Assembly (NCBI GenBank): GCA_030530205.1
Contig: JAUMVK010000010.1
Span: forward strand, 47,285-111,284
Source: RGIG3701 sp030530205
GTDB taxonomy: Bacteria > Planctomycetota > Planctomycetia > Pirellulales > Thermoguttaceae
Reading direction: 5' to 3'
Length of the DNA stretch: 64,000 bases
The notes beneath the pieces are model-generated. The model worked only from the letters and a program-made list of their open reading frames with translations, was not told where the DNA came from and did not search any database. A program made the position numbers and the translations under genes. Positions 7,807 to 16,982 of the stretch are shown one piece after another. Positions within the stretch are counted from its first letter, which is position 1, and every line of letters starts with the position of its first letter.

Positions 7807-10161
7807 TTACTTGATGAAGATCTCGTGGGTCCCTTCGCCGTAGGTCTTCCCCGCGACTTCGGCGGTAGTCCCGGCAGGAACCGTGAGTTTCAGCGTGATC
7901 TTGCCCGGCTCGGTCTGGGTCAGATCGGCGGCGATCGTGCCGTAGTACGTGATGAACGAGGTCGCGATATGCTTCAGGTTCCCCATCTGCGGGCAAACCT
8001 TGAACGTGCGGAAAGCGTCCGACGTCGGCTCAATGCCTGCCGCGAACTGGACGAGGCACGTGAGTCCGCCGCCCGACCACGCATGGTTGAACGTTCCACG
8101 CTCGATTCCGTGGTGGCCCCAGCCTTCCCACAGGGTCGTGTAGAATTTATGATTCACCATTTCGGCAAAGCGGGCCTTCATGCGTTCCAGCGCGTCCACA
8201 TCGTAACCCATGCGGAAGAGCGCTTCCAGAACGTACTTTTCCATGTACGGGCTGGCGTGCTCCTCTTTCTTGAAGACTTCACGCAGCGCTTCGTATTTTT
8301 CGGGTTCCGCGAAGCCGGCCAGAATCGCCATCGCGTTGGAGCGGTCGTCGGTTGCGCCCTTGTATTCCGGGCTTCTGTAGCACGTTCCGGTCCAGAACAC
8401 GCGGTTGAAGTTTTTCTTCAGCGACTCGCGCTGGGCGTACAGGATCTTCAGGACCGCGTCCACGTCCAGATCAGCCAGCGAGGAGTTTTTCTTCACGAGT
8501 TCCTGAAGTGCCGCGTCACCTTTGCCGTTTTTTAGGTCGCGGATCATTTCGCCGGTCTGGATCGTCTGATCGAGCATGAGCGAGTACCACGCGTTGAGGA
8601 TCAGGCGCAGGTCAATATTGACCCCCCAGTCGGCCCAGCTCCAGCCGCCCTTGCGGACGATGATCAGGCCGTCGTCGTCCCAATCCCAGACCGCCAGGTA
8701 GCGCAGTGTGCGGGGGTAAACGTCCAGAACGGTCGCCCAGTCGCCGGAATAAAGCCCGTAAGTTCCCAGGCCGTAAGTGCTCTGCGTCGCGAGCATCTGG
8801 GCGGGGAGTTCGTTGACCCAGTTCCCGGGGATCGGGGCGAAGATCACGCCGTCAGGCCGCTGGAAACGCATCAGCTCGTAAATCCCTTTTTTCGCCAGAA
8901 GGTCGGCGTTCCGGTCCAGCGCATAAAACGCCTCGCCCATTTCATTCACCGCGTCACCCCACCACTGGGCGCGTTCACGGTCCGGGCAGTCCATGTACGT
9001 GTCGCGCATGGTGACGTACAGCGTCCGCGCGGACTTTTTGTAAAGCTGGACGTAGTAATCGTCGTCGCACTCGAACGTTCCGGTGAATTCCGTCGGGAAA
9101 CCGCTTTCGACGAAGCCAAGATCCAGAACTTCGACCGAGGCCGGCATCGTGTACTCGACCTGATTTCCGCTGAACCATTCCGGGAATTGGAACATTTGCA
9201 CGCCGTCCTTGCAGACGAACTCAAACCGAAGGCTCGGCTCGCCGGTTTTCGGATCGCCCACGTGGTAACTGTCCGTTTGAACACGGATCTCGTCGCCGGC
9301 TTTGGCGTTTACATGGAAGAAAGGACTTTCGTGCATGTTGTAAGGCAGGCGGCCGATGACTGTTTTGGTCCCGTCGGCGTTTTGAACCGTTTCCAGACTT
9401 TCATATTTGCGTGGTTTGGCGTCGAATTTCCAGCCCGGGAACGGACGCTTGTAAAGCGGCCCCCAGACGTTTTCAGCGGGACCAGCCACTTCGACCGCCG
9501 CGGGTTTTTCCTCTTTGTTGTTCCAGAGCCGAGTGTCGAATCGCATGTTCGATTCCGGGAGCCGGTAGTTCGGCTGAGGATCGGCCATTTCCCGGATGTA
9601 GGCCTTAATGACCCACGCTTTCCAGGTCGCGTCAGACTTCAGGAAAAGACCATTTTCGCCGTTCGTCGTCGCGTCGAACAGGAAGCCGGGCTGACCGGAA
9701 TTGATGTGGGAGAAACCGCTCTTTCCCCAGAACCAGACGATGGCGGTGATTTTGTTTTCGCCAGCCTTCAGGAAGGGTTTCAGGTCGATTTCGTCGTAGT
9801 ACATCGCGTTCCGGTTGGGACCGCGTTTCAGACCGCCTTCCCAAACGACCGGTTTCCAGTTGACCATCAGCCAGTAGCGGGAATCTGTGGCGATGCGGGC
9901 GAGCGCCTTTTCCGGGACGGAATCGAGCGTGATGGTTTTTTCAAACGCCATCAGGACGTTTTTCTCGGGGATCTCACCGGCGGGCCGAATCACCGGGGCC
10001 GTGAAATCCGTCGTCGGCGTGTACAGAACGCCCGGCGAGATCTCGTCGGCGTTTTCAGGAATGAGCGTGAACGGGAATTTCAGAGCGCTGGCCGCCTGCG
10101 CGAAACCGCACAGAAAAACGAGGAGCGGGAGAAATTCCAGAATGGGCAGGATCTTTTTCAT
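7807..10161 (-). CDS. Secreted alpha-L-rhamnosidase-like glycoside hydrolase (GH78-like)
   Basis: 784 aa, ATG start with GGAGAG ten bases upstream. A signal peptide (LLVFLCGFAQAASA) precedes a beta-sandwich region (about 30-330) and a six-hairpin catalytic barrel. The motif DCPDRERAQWWGD at about 391-403 corresponds to the GH78 DCPxRxERxxWxGD signature holding the catalytic acidic residues. Downstream, ATQSTYGLGTYGLYSGDW and DDDGLIIV with WSWADWG belong to the (alpha/alpha)6 barrel, and the C terminus is the usual small beta domain. It should remove terminal L-rhamnose from plant or bacterial glycans after export. The gene stands alone, ending in a hairpin region. Confidence 0.85.
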   Translation of the reverse strand: MKKILPILEFLPLLVFLCGFAQAASALKFPFTLIPENADEISPGVLYTPTTDFTAPVIRPAGEIPEKNVLMAFEKTITLDSVPEKALARIATDSRYWLMVNWKPVVWEGGLKRGPNRNAMYYDEIDLKPFLKAGENKITAIVWFWGKSGFSHINSGQPGFLFDATTNGENGLFLKSDATWKAWVIKAYIREMADPQPNYRLPESNMRFDTRLWNNKEEKPAAVEVAGPAENVWGPLYKRPFPGWKFDAKPRKYESLETVQNADGTKTVIGRLPYNMHESPFFHVNAKAGDEIRVQTDSYHVGDPKTGEPSLRFEFVCKDGVQMFQFPEWFSGNQVEYTMPASVEVLDLGFVESGFPTEFTGTFECDDDYYVQLYKKSARTLYVTMRDTYMDCPDRERAQWWGDAVNEMGEAFYALDRNADLLAKKGIYELMRFQRPDGVIFAPIPGNWVNELPAQMLATQSTYGLGTYGLYSGDWATVLDVYPRTLRYLAVWDWDDDGLIIVRKGGWSWADWGVNIDLRLILNAWYSLMLDQTIQTGEMIRDLKNGKGDAALQELVKKNSSLADLDVDAVLKILYAQRESLKKNFNRVFWTGTCYRSPEYKGATDDRSNAMAILAGFAEPEKYEALREVFKKEEHASPYMEKYVLEALFRMGYDVDALERMKARFAEMVNHKFYTTLWEGWGHHGIERGTFNHAWSGGGLTCLVQFAAGIEPTSDAFRTFKVCPQMGNLKHIATSFITYYGTIAADLTQTEPGKITLKLTVPAGTTAEVAGKTYGEGTHEIFIK

Positions 10162-10295
10162 GATTGACTCTCCGGAAAGGTGTAGTGAAAGGAAGGTTAA
10201 TGCTCATATTCTAGCACATCCCCCACGGAAAATCAAGGGGCCGGGAGATTTTTTCAGAAAATTTTGGAAACTTGCAAGAAACGGCAACACATAGG

Positions 10296-10316
10296 AACGA
10301 TGCTTCCAGCGTCGTT
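10296..10316. repeat. Palindrome of the GACGACGCTTCC family, solo copy
   Basis: Reads AACGATGCTTCCAGCGTCGTT, with 8-bp arms around CTTCCAG. One A/G difference in the left arm leaves a mismatch or G-T pair. The other copies in the window end in GTCGTC. Confidence 0.75.
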
Positions 10317-10397
10317 ATCTGATTTTGTTGATCTCTGTCTTGATTGTTTGCTTCGTCCAAAAATCTGAGGTTCGCAAGTAAACCTCCGTAAAACTCC

Positions 10398-10426
10398 TTG
10401 ACAACCTATTCTTCTTCTGTTATAAT
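10398..10426 (+). promoter_or_regulatory. Sigma70-type promoter for the HzsA-like gene
   Basis: TTGACA at 10398-10403, 17-base spacer, TATAAT at 10421-10426, a perfect consensus. Because the -10 ends at 10426, transcription should start near 10433. A start codon at 10427 is therefore excluded and the ATG at 10514 is favoured. Confidence 0.9.
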
Positions 10427-10513
10427 ATGATTTATGATGTGGTGACTTTTGTTTGGAATGAGTTTTTTCGTGGTTGCCATTCGCAAAGCGTCCTTTCCCG
10501 CCCGCCTGGAAAA

Positions 10514-13500
10514 ATGAAATTACCCAATCTCTTTCTGTTTTTTCTTTCGTTTATTATTTCGTTCGTGCCGTCCGTTTCGGGACAGCTTCCCCCGACGGTT
10601 CATCGGATCCAGTCGCACGACTCGGCCGTGGACCTGAACACGGCGCAGGACAGGGCGGTGGATTCCGCAAAGCCGGAACTGGGTCAGGCGTGGGAGCCGA
10701 ACGGTGCGTTTATTCGTCTGACGCCGGACGAAACGCTCGCCCAGCCCCCGCTTGAGGTCACGTTCTGGACGCGGGTTTCCGACCCGGCGCACTACGCGAT
10801 TTTCGTCGCTCACGAGCTGAAATCCTCGCCAAATCACTGGGAGATTTTCTCCGAGCCGGTCCGCGGTCAGGCGGAACCACGCGCCAGACTGGCGGTTTAC
10901 CTCCCGGGAAACCAGCCCGATCACGTGCGTGGAACGTCCAATCTGGCCGACGGGAAGTGGCATTTCGTGCGGATGGTCTGGTCCCCGGGCCTTATGACGC
11001 TTTACGTCGATGGCCGTCAGGAGGCGCAGGAAAAGGTCGCGCGGCCCTTTTGTTCCGAGGCCGTGACACCGGAAAGCCGGTTTTACATCGGAAACATCGT
11101 GGAGGAGTCGATCCCGATGTACCACGCGGCCCTCGACGCTTTGTGCGTTAAAAAAGGCGGAACCCCCCTGCTCCAGTGCGATTTTGAAGGGCTTGCGCCT
11201 TCCGAAGCCGATTCGACCGTGGAAATTCACCCCGCAGGAACCGGCGAGACGTGCACGTTTGAGCAGCTTCGCGAGCGTTTGGCGGTACACTCCCAACCCG
11301 TGAAGATGACGCTTTCGCCGGAACTGGCGGCCCAAAACCCCGAGATTTACAAATCGGGTGGAAGTCTTGCCGCGCTGGACCGGCTTTTCCCGACCGCCTT
11401 CCCGAACGGTCTGCCGGAGCCGACCGGAAAACCCGCGAAAAACGTCCCGACCCGCGTTTTTACGGCCGAAGAACTCCGCGCGGCCATCGACCGTTTCCAG
11501 CTTCAAAGCGTGAAAGCGGAGCAGTTCCGCCCCGGTGTTTTGGCCTTCTGGGGGGAGCAGTACGCCGACCTTCAGACCCGCGTGGGGCGTGAATGCCCGG
11601 TTCGGGGTGCGGCCGAACAGACGGCCAACCGTCACGCGCTCGTTTTCCCGGAGGAGACTCACCCCGCGCAGGTCCTCGTTCGGCGGATCGGCGCCCTGCT
11701 CGAGTCCGGTCTTGGCGACGATGCGGCCCGAAATGACTTCCAAATGCTTAAAACCGAGCTGGAAAAGTGCATCGTATCGGGCGAAAGCCTCGACCCGATT
11801 TTTCTCGCAGCGGCGGCCGTCCGGCGGAACCTGATGTTTTCGAACCCGAAGCTGACGGAGATCGACCGGATCGCGTTTTTGGCACGCGCTTCCTATTCCG
11901 GCTCCCGGCTGACGAACGAGCGTAACTCGGACCTGATGGGCGGCCACTTCGCGACGCAGGTTTACGGCTTCAACACGATTCACGGCGGCGGTCTGTTCAC
12001 GATCTCCGGCTGGCGCGGCCCGAACCCGACGATCCAAAACCTCACCGCCGGGCGCAAAGTCACGAATCGCCGTCTGACCGGGCAGGAACTCAACATTGGA
12101 GCGTTCTACACGCCGGACTTGAGCTTCGACGGAAAAACCCTCTACTTTTCATACTGCGAGAGCCAAAACCACCGCTGGTTCTGGTCGCCTCAAACGACCT
12201 GGAACCTTTTCAGTCTCGAGATCGACGCGCCGGAAAAAGGGATCCGGATGCTGACCGACAGTCCGTACAACGATTTCGACGTTTGCGTCCTTCCATCCGG
12301 TCGGCTGGTCTTTTGCTCGGAGCGCCGCGGCGGGTTCATCCGCTGCTTTGGCGAAAGCGCGAGGCTCCAGGTCACGACGAGCGTCCTGCACAGCTGCAAG
12401 CCGGACGGGTCGGACATTTACCCGATCAGCTTTTTTGAAACGTCCGAGTGGCAGCCGTCCGTCGATAATTCGGGGATGCTCGTCTATACACGGTGGGACT
12501 ACACGGACCGCGAAAACTGCCTCGGCTCGAACTTCTGGACGTGCGCCCCGGACGGCCGGAACCCGCGCGCCCCGCACGGCAATTACCCGTTCCCGTGGCA
12601 AACGTTCCAGGAGCCTGTCCCGGAATCCGAGCGGGTCCAGGGGCTTTCCGAAGTGGTCCGGACCGGAATTTACGACCTCCACGGCGATCACCGCATGGGC
12701 AAATGCGCGGACTCTAAATCGGGCCTTCCGATGACCGAGATGCAGATCCGCGCGATTCCCGGCTCGTACAAATACGTGTTCACCGCCGCGCCGCACCACG
12801 GCGAAACGTTTGGTTCCATCTGCCTGCTGGACCTTCGCGTCCCGAACGACAATCAGATGAGCCAGGTCCGCCGCGTGACGCCGTACACGCCGTTCCCCGA
12901 GTCCGAAGACCTCGATCGGGGCCAGTACCGCTACGGCGCACCGTGGCCCCTGGACGAGCAGACGTTCCTCTGCGCGTCGTGGGAGGATCTGATCGTGCTC
13001 GACATTTTCGGGAACGAGGAACTGGTTTGCGAACGTGAACTGCTCCCGATCAATTACGACCCGCGCCTTCGTCTTTCCGAGCCGATGCCGGTCCGGGCAC
13101 GCTTCACGCCGCCGGTGATCCCGCAGCAGACGGCCCAGGGCGAGGACCATCAGTCTGAGGACCAGCGCGCTTTTATCGGCGTTTCCAACGTGAATATTTG
13201 CGATCTGCCGCTTCCGAAAGACCGCCCGATCAAGTATTTGCGCGTGCTTCAGGTCGTTCCAAAACCGAACCCGTGGATGAATGTTCCGATGATCGGGTAC
13301 TTCGTCGAAACGACGCCGCGCATCCCGCTGGGGGTCGTGCCGGTGGAAGCGGATGGAAGCGTTTTCTTCGAGGCGCCCCCCGGGAAGCAGCTCCTCTTCC
13401 AGACGCTCGACGCGAATTTCCAGGCAGTCGCCACGATGCGGGCGGTCGCGTTCGTCCATCCCGGCGAAAAACTGGTCTGCACCGGCTGCCACGAGCCGAC

Positions 13501-13990
13501 GACCGAGTCGGTGCGCACCGAGACGAGCGTCCCGAGCGCGTTTCTGCATGAGCCGTCCACGCTCCAGCCCGAGTGCGGGCCGGTGGAACCGATCGCGTTC
13601 GTGAGATTTCTTCAGGGCGAGATTGATCAGTCCTGCCTCCCGTGCCACGTTCAAGAGAAAAAAGGGCCGCAGACCTTGAATTACGAAGCGCTTCGGTCGT
13701 ACGTCTATTCGTTCGCTGGCGGGATGCGAGGCGCCGTGACCCAACCCAACCACGGGGGTTCACGCTCCATTCCGGGGCGTTTCGGCTCGTCGATTTCCAA
13801 ACTCACGAAAATTCTGAACGATGAAAACCACCGCGGCCACGTAACGCCGGAACTGCGCCACAAATTCATCCTCTGGATGGACGCTAACGCGCCGCGCTAC
13901 GGAGCGTTTCGGGACGCCGAGGCCCAGGAGCGTGGTGAGCTGGTCTGGCCGATTCTCGACTGCGCTGATAATGTACAGGATGGGAGATGA
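10514..13990 (+). CDS. HzsA-like secreted c-type cytochrome with LamG-like domain
   Basis: 1158 aa from the ATG at 10514; the frame is open upstream, but the promoter lies there. A signal peptide is followed by a concanavalin/LamG-like domain (about 50-250, with the KWHFVRMVWSPGLMTLYVDG region), then a six- or seven-bladed beta-propeller-like domain with SWEDLIVLDIFGNEEL-type blades. Two heme-binding motifs CTGCH (about 989-993) and CLPCH (about 1041-1045) follow. The overall plan resembles the planctomycete family related to the alpha subunit of hydrazine synthase, in which heme and propeller modules combine. There are no other hydrazine genes here, so hydrazine chemistry is not implied. Probably a periplasmic electron-transfer or sugar-oxidising protein. 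A second, FGE-fused relative lies at 45964-49302. Confidence 0.75.
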   Translation: MKLPNLFLFFLSFIISFVPSVSGQLPPTVHRIQSHDSAVDLNTAQDRAVDSAKPELGQAWEPNGAFIRLTPDETLAQPPLEVTFWTRVSDPAHYAIFVAHELKSSPNHWEIFSEPVRGQAEPRARLAVYLPGNQPDHVRGTSNLADGKWHFVRMVWSPGLMTLYVDGRQEAQEKVARPFCSEAVTPESRFYIGNIVEESIPMYHAALDALCVKKGGTPLLQCDFEGLAPSEADSTVEIHPAGTGETCTFEQLRERLAVHSQPVKMTLSPELAAQNPEIYKSGGSLAALDRLFPTAFPNGLPEPTGKPAKNVPTRVFTAEELRAAIDRFQLQSVKAEQFRPGVLAFWGEQYADLQTRVGRECPVRGAAEQTANRHALVFPEETHPAQVLVRRIGALLESGLGDDAARNDFQMLKTELEKCIVSGESLDPIFLAAAAVRRNLMFSNPKLTEIDRIAFLARASYSGSRLTNERNSDLMGGHFATQVYGFNTIHGGGLFTISGWRGPNPTIQNLTAGRKVTNRRLTGQELNIGAFYTPDLSFDGKTLYFSYCESQNHRWFWSPQTTWNLFSLEIDAPEKGIRMLTDSPYNDFDVCVLPSGRLVFCSERRGGFIRCFGESARLQVTTSVLHSCKPDGSDIYPISFFETSEWQPSVDNSGMLVYTRWDYTDRENCLGSNFWTCAPDGRNPRAPHGNYPFPWQTFQEPVPESERVQGLSEVVRTGIYDLHGDHRMGKCADSKSGLPMTEMQIRAIPGSYKYVFTAAPHHGETFGSICLLDLRVPNDNQMSQVRRVTPYTPFPESEDLDRGQYRYGAPWPLDEQTFLCASWEDLIVLDIFGNEELVCERELLPINYDPRLRLSEPMPVRARFTPPVIPQQTAQGEDHQSEDQRAFIGVSNVNICDLPLPKDRPIKYLRVLQVVPKPNPWMNVPMIGYFVETTPRIPLGVVPVEADGSVFFEAPPGKQLLFQTLDANFQAVATMRAVAFVHPGEKLVCTGCHEPTTESVRTETSVPSAFLHEPSTLQPECGPVEPIAFVRFLQGEIDQSCLPCHVQEKKGPQTLNYEALRSYVYSFAGGMRGAVTQPNHGGSRSIPGRFGSSISKLTKILNDENHRGHVTPELRHKFILWMDANAPRYGAFRDAEAQERGELVWPILDCADNVQDGR

Positions 13991-14040
13991 TGTCAAATTG
14001 ATATTTCTTGACAACCGATCTTTCACTTAAGACGGTTCAA

Positions 14041-14075
14041 GGCCCGCACATGTCTGCACGTCTGCGGGTCTTTTT
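14041..14075 (+). terminator. Terminator after the HzsA-like gene
   Basis: Stem GGCCCGCA with TGCGGGTC (8 pairs, one G-T) around a 14-base loop, followed by TTTTT. It lies about 50 bases past the stop codon. Confidence 0.75.
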
Positions 14076-14128
14076 CCGGAATTCTGCCCATCAAATGCCA
14101 AACCTCAAAATCCTGCGAGCCAAACGGC

Positions 14129-14156
14129 TTGACAACCTGATATTTTGCGCTATAAT
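14129..14156 (+). promoter_or_regulatory. Sigma70-type promoter for the isomerase-like gene
   Basis: TTGACA at 14129-14134, 16-base spacer, TATAAT at 14151-14156. TTGACAACCT is shared with the promoter at 10398. Confidence 0.85.
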
Positions 14157-14310
14157 AATCATCATCAGACAAGGATTTTAGCCGGCAGAGGATCTTCTCT
14201 GTCATCTCCTCAACGGACTAACAATCCGGCCTGCATAAACGTTCTACCCCGCAAAACACGAGGTGAAATTGATACCTTACCATCCCTGAAAGCATCGCCC
14301 CTTGTTTCCC

Positions 14311-15144
14311 ATGAAATTCGCATACAGTACCAACGCTTACCGTCAGTTTTCCATTGCCGAGACGTGCCGGCGCATTGCGCGGATCGGGTTCACGGGCCTC
14401 GAACTGCTCGCGGACGTTCCGCACGCCTGGCCAGTGAGCCTTTTGCCCGAACAGAAGGCCCACATTCGCGCGTGTCTGGAGGAGAACCACCTCGAAATCT
14501 CGAACATCAACGCCTTCATGATGAATGCCGTCGCCGACACGCGGCAGGCGTTCTGGTACCCGTCCTGGATCGAGCCGTACGGGCCGTACCGGGCGCTGCG
14601 GCGTGAGCATACACTGCGGTGCCTCGATCTTGCGGCGGAGCTCGGCGCGAAGAACATCCAGACGGAACCCGGCGGTCCGCTGCCCGAGGGGATGACCTGG
14701 GAGCAGGGGGCGCGGCTCTTTTACGACGAGCTGATGCCGTGTGTCGAGCGGGCGGAGAAGGTCGGCGTCGGTCTCTTGATCGAGCCGGAACCGCTTTTGC
14801 TCATCGAGAAATTCGAGCAGTACGAAGAATTTATGAGCCGGATCGACTCGCCGGCCATCGGGCTGAATTTCGATATTGGGCACGCTTTCTGCGTGGGAGA
14901 CGACCCGGTGACGTGGATCCCGCGTCTGGCACCACAGACCCGTCACTACCACATTGAAGACATTTCGGCCGAGCGAGTTCACCACCATCTGATCCCCGGC
15001 GAAGGCGCTATCGAGTTCGGCCCGATCCTCTCCGCGATCAAGGCGACGGGCTACACCGGCTGGATCACCGTGGAGCTTTACCCCTACCTGGACGATCCAG
15101 ACGAAGCGGGCCGCCGCGCACTGGAGGTTCTTTCGAACAGTTAG
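14311..15144 (+). CDS. Sugar phosphate isomerase/epimerase-like TIM barrel protein
   Basis: 277 aa from the ATG at 14311 (an upstream TTG at 14302 is possible). It fits the xylose isomerase-like/AP endonuclease 2 TIM-barrel family: FTGLELLADVPHAWP near the N terminus, GAKNIQTEPGG, LLIEPEP with a metal-binding Glu, LNFDIGHAFC with metal-binding Asp and His, and HYHIEDI with a His and Glu/Asp pair, then GWITVELYPYLDDP with the final acidic ligand. Such proteins isomerise or epimerise ketoses, inositols or similar sugars with a divalent metal. The substrate cannot be told from the sequence. It has its own strong promoter and its stop codon TAG lies inside an inverted-repeat element. Confidence 0.85.
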   Translation: MKFAYSTNAYRQFSIAETCRRIARIGFTGLELLADVPHAWPVSLLPEQKAHIRACLEENHLEISNINAFMMNAVADTRQAFWYPSWIEPYGPYRALRREHTLRCLDLAAELGAKNIQTEPGGPLPEGMTWEQGARLFYDELMPCVERAEKVGVGLLIEPEPLLLIEKFEQYEEFMSRIDSPAIGLNFDIGHAFCVGDDPVTWIPRLAPQTRHYHIEDISAERVHHHLIPGEGAIEFGPILSAIKATGYTGWITVELYPYLDDPDEAGRRALEVLSNS

Positions 15145-15248
15145 GAGTTAGGAGTTAGGAATTGCGCTGGCGCGTAACGTTGGTTTCAGAAAGACTTCGT
15201 CCTATAAAAAGCCGAAGGCTTTCCAACTCCTAACTCCTAACTCCTAAC
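15140..15248. repeat. Inverted-repeat element (GTTAGGAGTTAGGAG family) between convergent genes
   Basis: Left arm has GTTAGGAGTTAGGAGTTAGG at 15140-15159; the right arm at 15222-15248 is the inverse, ending CTCCTAAC. The centre contains GCTGGCGCGTAACGTTG, CAGAAAGACTTC and a small palindrome AAAGCCGAAGGCTTT. The stop codons of both flanking genes fall at the element ends (TAG at 15142-15144 and TTA at 15249-15251), so the element touches both coding ends. A relative is at 36227-36347. Confidence 0.8.
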
Positions 15249-16004
15249 TTATTTCGTTGTCGTGCCATCATCCGGCTTGGTGGCCATCATTTCTTTGCCG
15301 TTCGGGTCGATGCCATTTTCCTGCGGGGTGATGGGTCTGGCGCCCTGTTCGGGTACCGCGTAACGCAGGGACGTGACTTTGTTCTGGATTTCCGGCTGGT
15401 ACGGATTCAACGCCAGCGCGTGTTCATACGCCGCCAGAGCCGATTCATTGTCCCCCATTCTTTCCCGGACGCTTCCCAAAGCGGTATAGGCGCGAGTGTT
15501 GTGACTGTCGATCGCCACCGCATCGTTCAGGCAGTCGCGGGCACGGTCGAGTTGTTTGTGTTCGTCGTACAGGCGGGCCAGCTCGATCCTCGGTTCGGGC
15601 GAGGAGGGCTGACGATCCACCCACTCTTCCACGAGCTTGAACGCGTTTTCGTCCTGGCCGATGTCACAGTACAGGGTCGCAAGAGAGCGGTTGCACTCCA
15701 CGTGGTACGGCTGGCGTTCGAGGCACAGCTCGTAGCAGTATTTGGCCATCTGAAAATCCTGCTCATTGCCGGTCTCAATCGCTCGCTGATGATACACGAC
15801 ACCGGAATTGTAGTACGTGTCGGGGTTCTGCGGGTCGGCCTGCTTGGCTCGTTCGAAACAGTCCAAGGCGTCTTCCGGTCGATTGGCCGCAAGCATCCGC
15901 ACTCCTTCGGCATTGTAGTTATTCGCAGTGAAGGAACTGCAGCCGCTGAAAAACAGGACGCAGGTGAGGGCCGCGACGATTTTATGCGTAAAATTAAGGG
16001 TCAC
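15249..16004 (-). CDS. TPR-repeat lipoprotein
   Basis: 251 aa, GTG start with AGGA about 12 bases upstream. The signal sequence ends in the lipobox FFSGC, so this should be lipidated and periplasm facing. The mature part is tetratricopeptide repeats (RPEDALDCFERAKQADPQNPDTYYNSGVVY, and similar units through residue 210), which mediate protein-protein contact, and a Pro-rich tail. It resembles the PilF/Pal-associated TPR lipoproteins in size, but I cannot place it further. It converges with the isomerase-like gene across the repeat element. Confidence 0.8.
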   Translation of the reverse strand: MTLNFTHKIVAALTCVLFFSGCSSFTANNYNAEGVRMLAANRPEDALDCFERAKQADPQNPDTYYNSGVVYHQRAIETGNEQDFQMAKYCYELCLERQPYHVECNRSLATLYCDIGQDENAFKLVEEWVDRQPSSPEPRIELARLYDEHKQLDRARDCLNDAVAIDSHNTRAYTALGSVRERMGDNESALAAYEHALALNPYQPEIQNKVTSLRYAVPEQGARPITPQENGIDPNGKEMMATKPDDGTTTK

Positions 16005-16148
16005 GATCGACTTCCTTGTTTCAAAATGAGAATTTGTGATTCTATACGAGAATAAAATAACCGATTTTCAGATAAAAAGCAAGAGCAATTTTGACCGTTT
16101 TTCCGGATTGCCGCCGGTTGGGGCGGCGCTCCTGTGTATGACCGACTT

Positions 16149-16814
16149 TTAACAGAAGAATTTCCAGGCTAAACTCATAACTGTTACCGCGAGAAGCAGC
16201 ACGCAGCAGCCAGCCGCACCGGGTTGATCTTCGTCTTCTTCGTCTTCATCTTCTTTGGAGCCATACTCTCCAGGAACGTAGAAGTGCGCGTTGGGAATGG
16301 TTTCTTCATCGATACCATCTTCAAACTCATAACCGCACTTATGGCAGACATTCAGGAATTGTGGATAGAGAACTTCCTCGCAGCAGGGACATTGGACCGC
16401 GAGAGGATACTCTTCCGTGTCTTCGTCAATTTCGGGCGCGTCATCGATCGGCTTGGTGAGTTTCACCATTTCATGGGAGCAATGGCATTGACCGCCGCAT
16501 TTATGTTTGTGTTCATGATCAGTTTCTTCGGATTCTTCCGAGGGAACCGTCTGGATCGAGGCCCCGCCTCCGCCGAACGCTGAACCAAGAGAGGTCGCAA
16601 GAAACGACTTCGCGGCGATAGAGACTTCTTCCCCATCGTCGTACGTATCTTCTTCGGTATTGTAGTTTTCCGCGACATTTTCCGCGTGTTCTGCCGGCAG
16701 GATCAAATCAAGATCCGCCAGGGGAAAATTATCGCCTATGGTGTTGCAGTATCGGCAGACTACGATTCGTCTTGCGCCGCATTCGGGACAGACGTCCCAT
16801 TCTTTCATTTTCAT
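16149..16814 (-). CDS. Tail-anchored zinc-ribbon protein
   Basis: 221 aa from the ATG at 16814, preceded by AAAGG at a suitable distance; a longer reading from 16844 adds ten residues and is less likely. The N terminus has CPECGARR...CRYC, a zinc-ribbon pair, and a second Cys/His-rich cluster at the middle reads HEHKHKCGGQCHCSHE. A third pair CPCCEE...CHKCGYEF follows. Acidic stretches (EEDEEDEDQ) precede a short C-terminal hydrophobic segment (GCCVLLLAVTVMSLAWKFF) that should anchor it in a membrane with the rest in the cytoplasm. Three metal sites and a tail anchor suggest a sensor or scaffold, but the family is not one I know. Confidence 0.6.
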   Translation of the reverse strand: MKMKEWDVCPECGARRIVVCRYCNTIGDNFPLADLDLILPAEHAENVAENYNTEEDTYDDGEEVSIAAKSFLATSLGSAFGGGGASIQTVPSEESEETDHEHKHKCGGQCHCSHEMVKLTKPIDDAPEIDEDTEEYPLAVQCPCCEEVLYPQFLNVCHKCGYEFEDGIDEETIPNAHFYVPGEYGSKEDEDEEDEDQPGAAGCCVLLLAVTVMSLAWKFFC

Positions 16815-16913
16815 AATGAAGCCTTTTTCCAGTGTTATTATCAAAAGAGGCTCAATGTCTGGTTTGTCCCAGATTCAGTGGTTCCTGTTTTTTCCCGAAA
16901 TTTTTATACGGTC

Positions 16914-16943
16914 AAAAACCCGGGCTGTGGAACTCAGCCCGGG
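16914..16943 (-). terminator. Terminator after the BBP7-type gene
   Basis: CCCGGGCTG and CAGCCCGGG form a strong stem around a 7-base loop; on the minus strand it is followed by TTTTT. It sits about 40 bases past the BBP7 gene's stop codon. Confidence 0.85.
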
Positions 16944-16982
16944 GAACCAGGGGGGTTGGGACGCCCCCGCACATTGAGTCTC

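Larger units (their letters stand above)
10162..10513. other. Intergenic region with a solitary palindrome and a consensus promoter
   Basis: Divergent genes start on either side. The left part lies upstream of the rhamnosidase-like gene. A solo copy of the ACGACGCTTCCAGCGTCGT palindrome family is at 10296-10316. A consensus promoter for the right-hand gene is at 10398-10426, listed separately. Confidence 0.7.
13991..14310. other. Intergenic region with terminator and promoter
   Basis: Contains a hairpin terminator at 14041-14075, an unpaired TTGACAACC at 14008-14016 and a strong promoter at 14129-14156. The motif AAAACACGAGGTGAAA at 14253-14268 also occurs at 38366-38383 after der. No gene is supported. 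Confidence 0.6.

Noticed and set aside
10427..10513. Start codon at 10427 for the HzsA-like protein
   Set aside because: It lies immediately after the -10 box at 10421-10426, upstream of the likely transcription start.
12149..13753. 534-codon open frame on the minus strand
   Set aside because: Antisense to the HzsA-like gene, composition typical of a shadow frame; 10520-12037 on the same strand is rejected for the same reason.
10514..13990. Hydrazine synthase subunit
   Set aside because: Resemblance is to the wider propeller/heme family; no other hydrazine synthase subunits, no other anammox genes, and a LamG domain is added.
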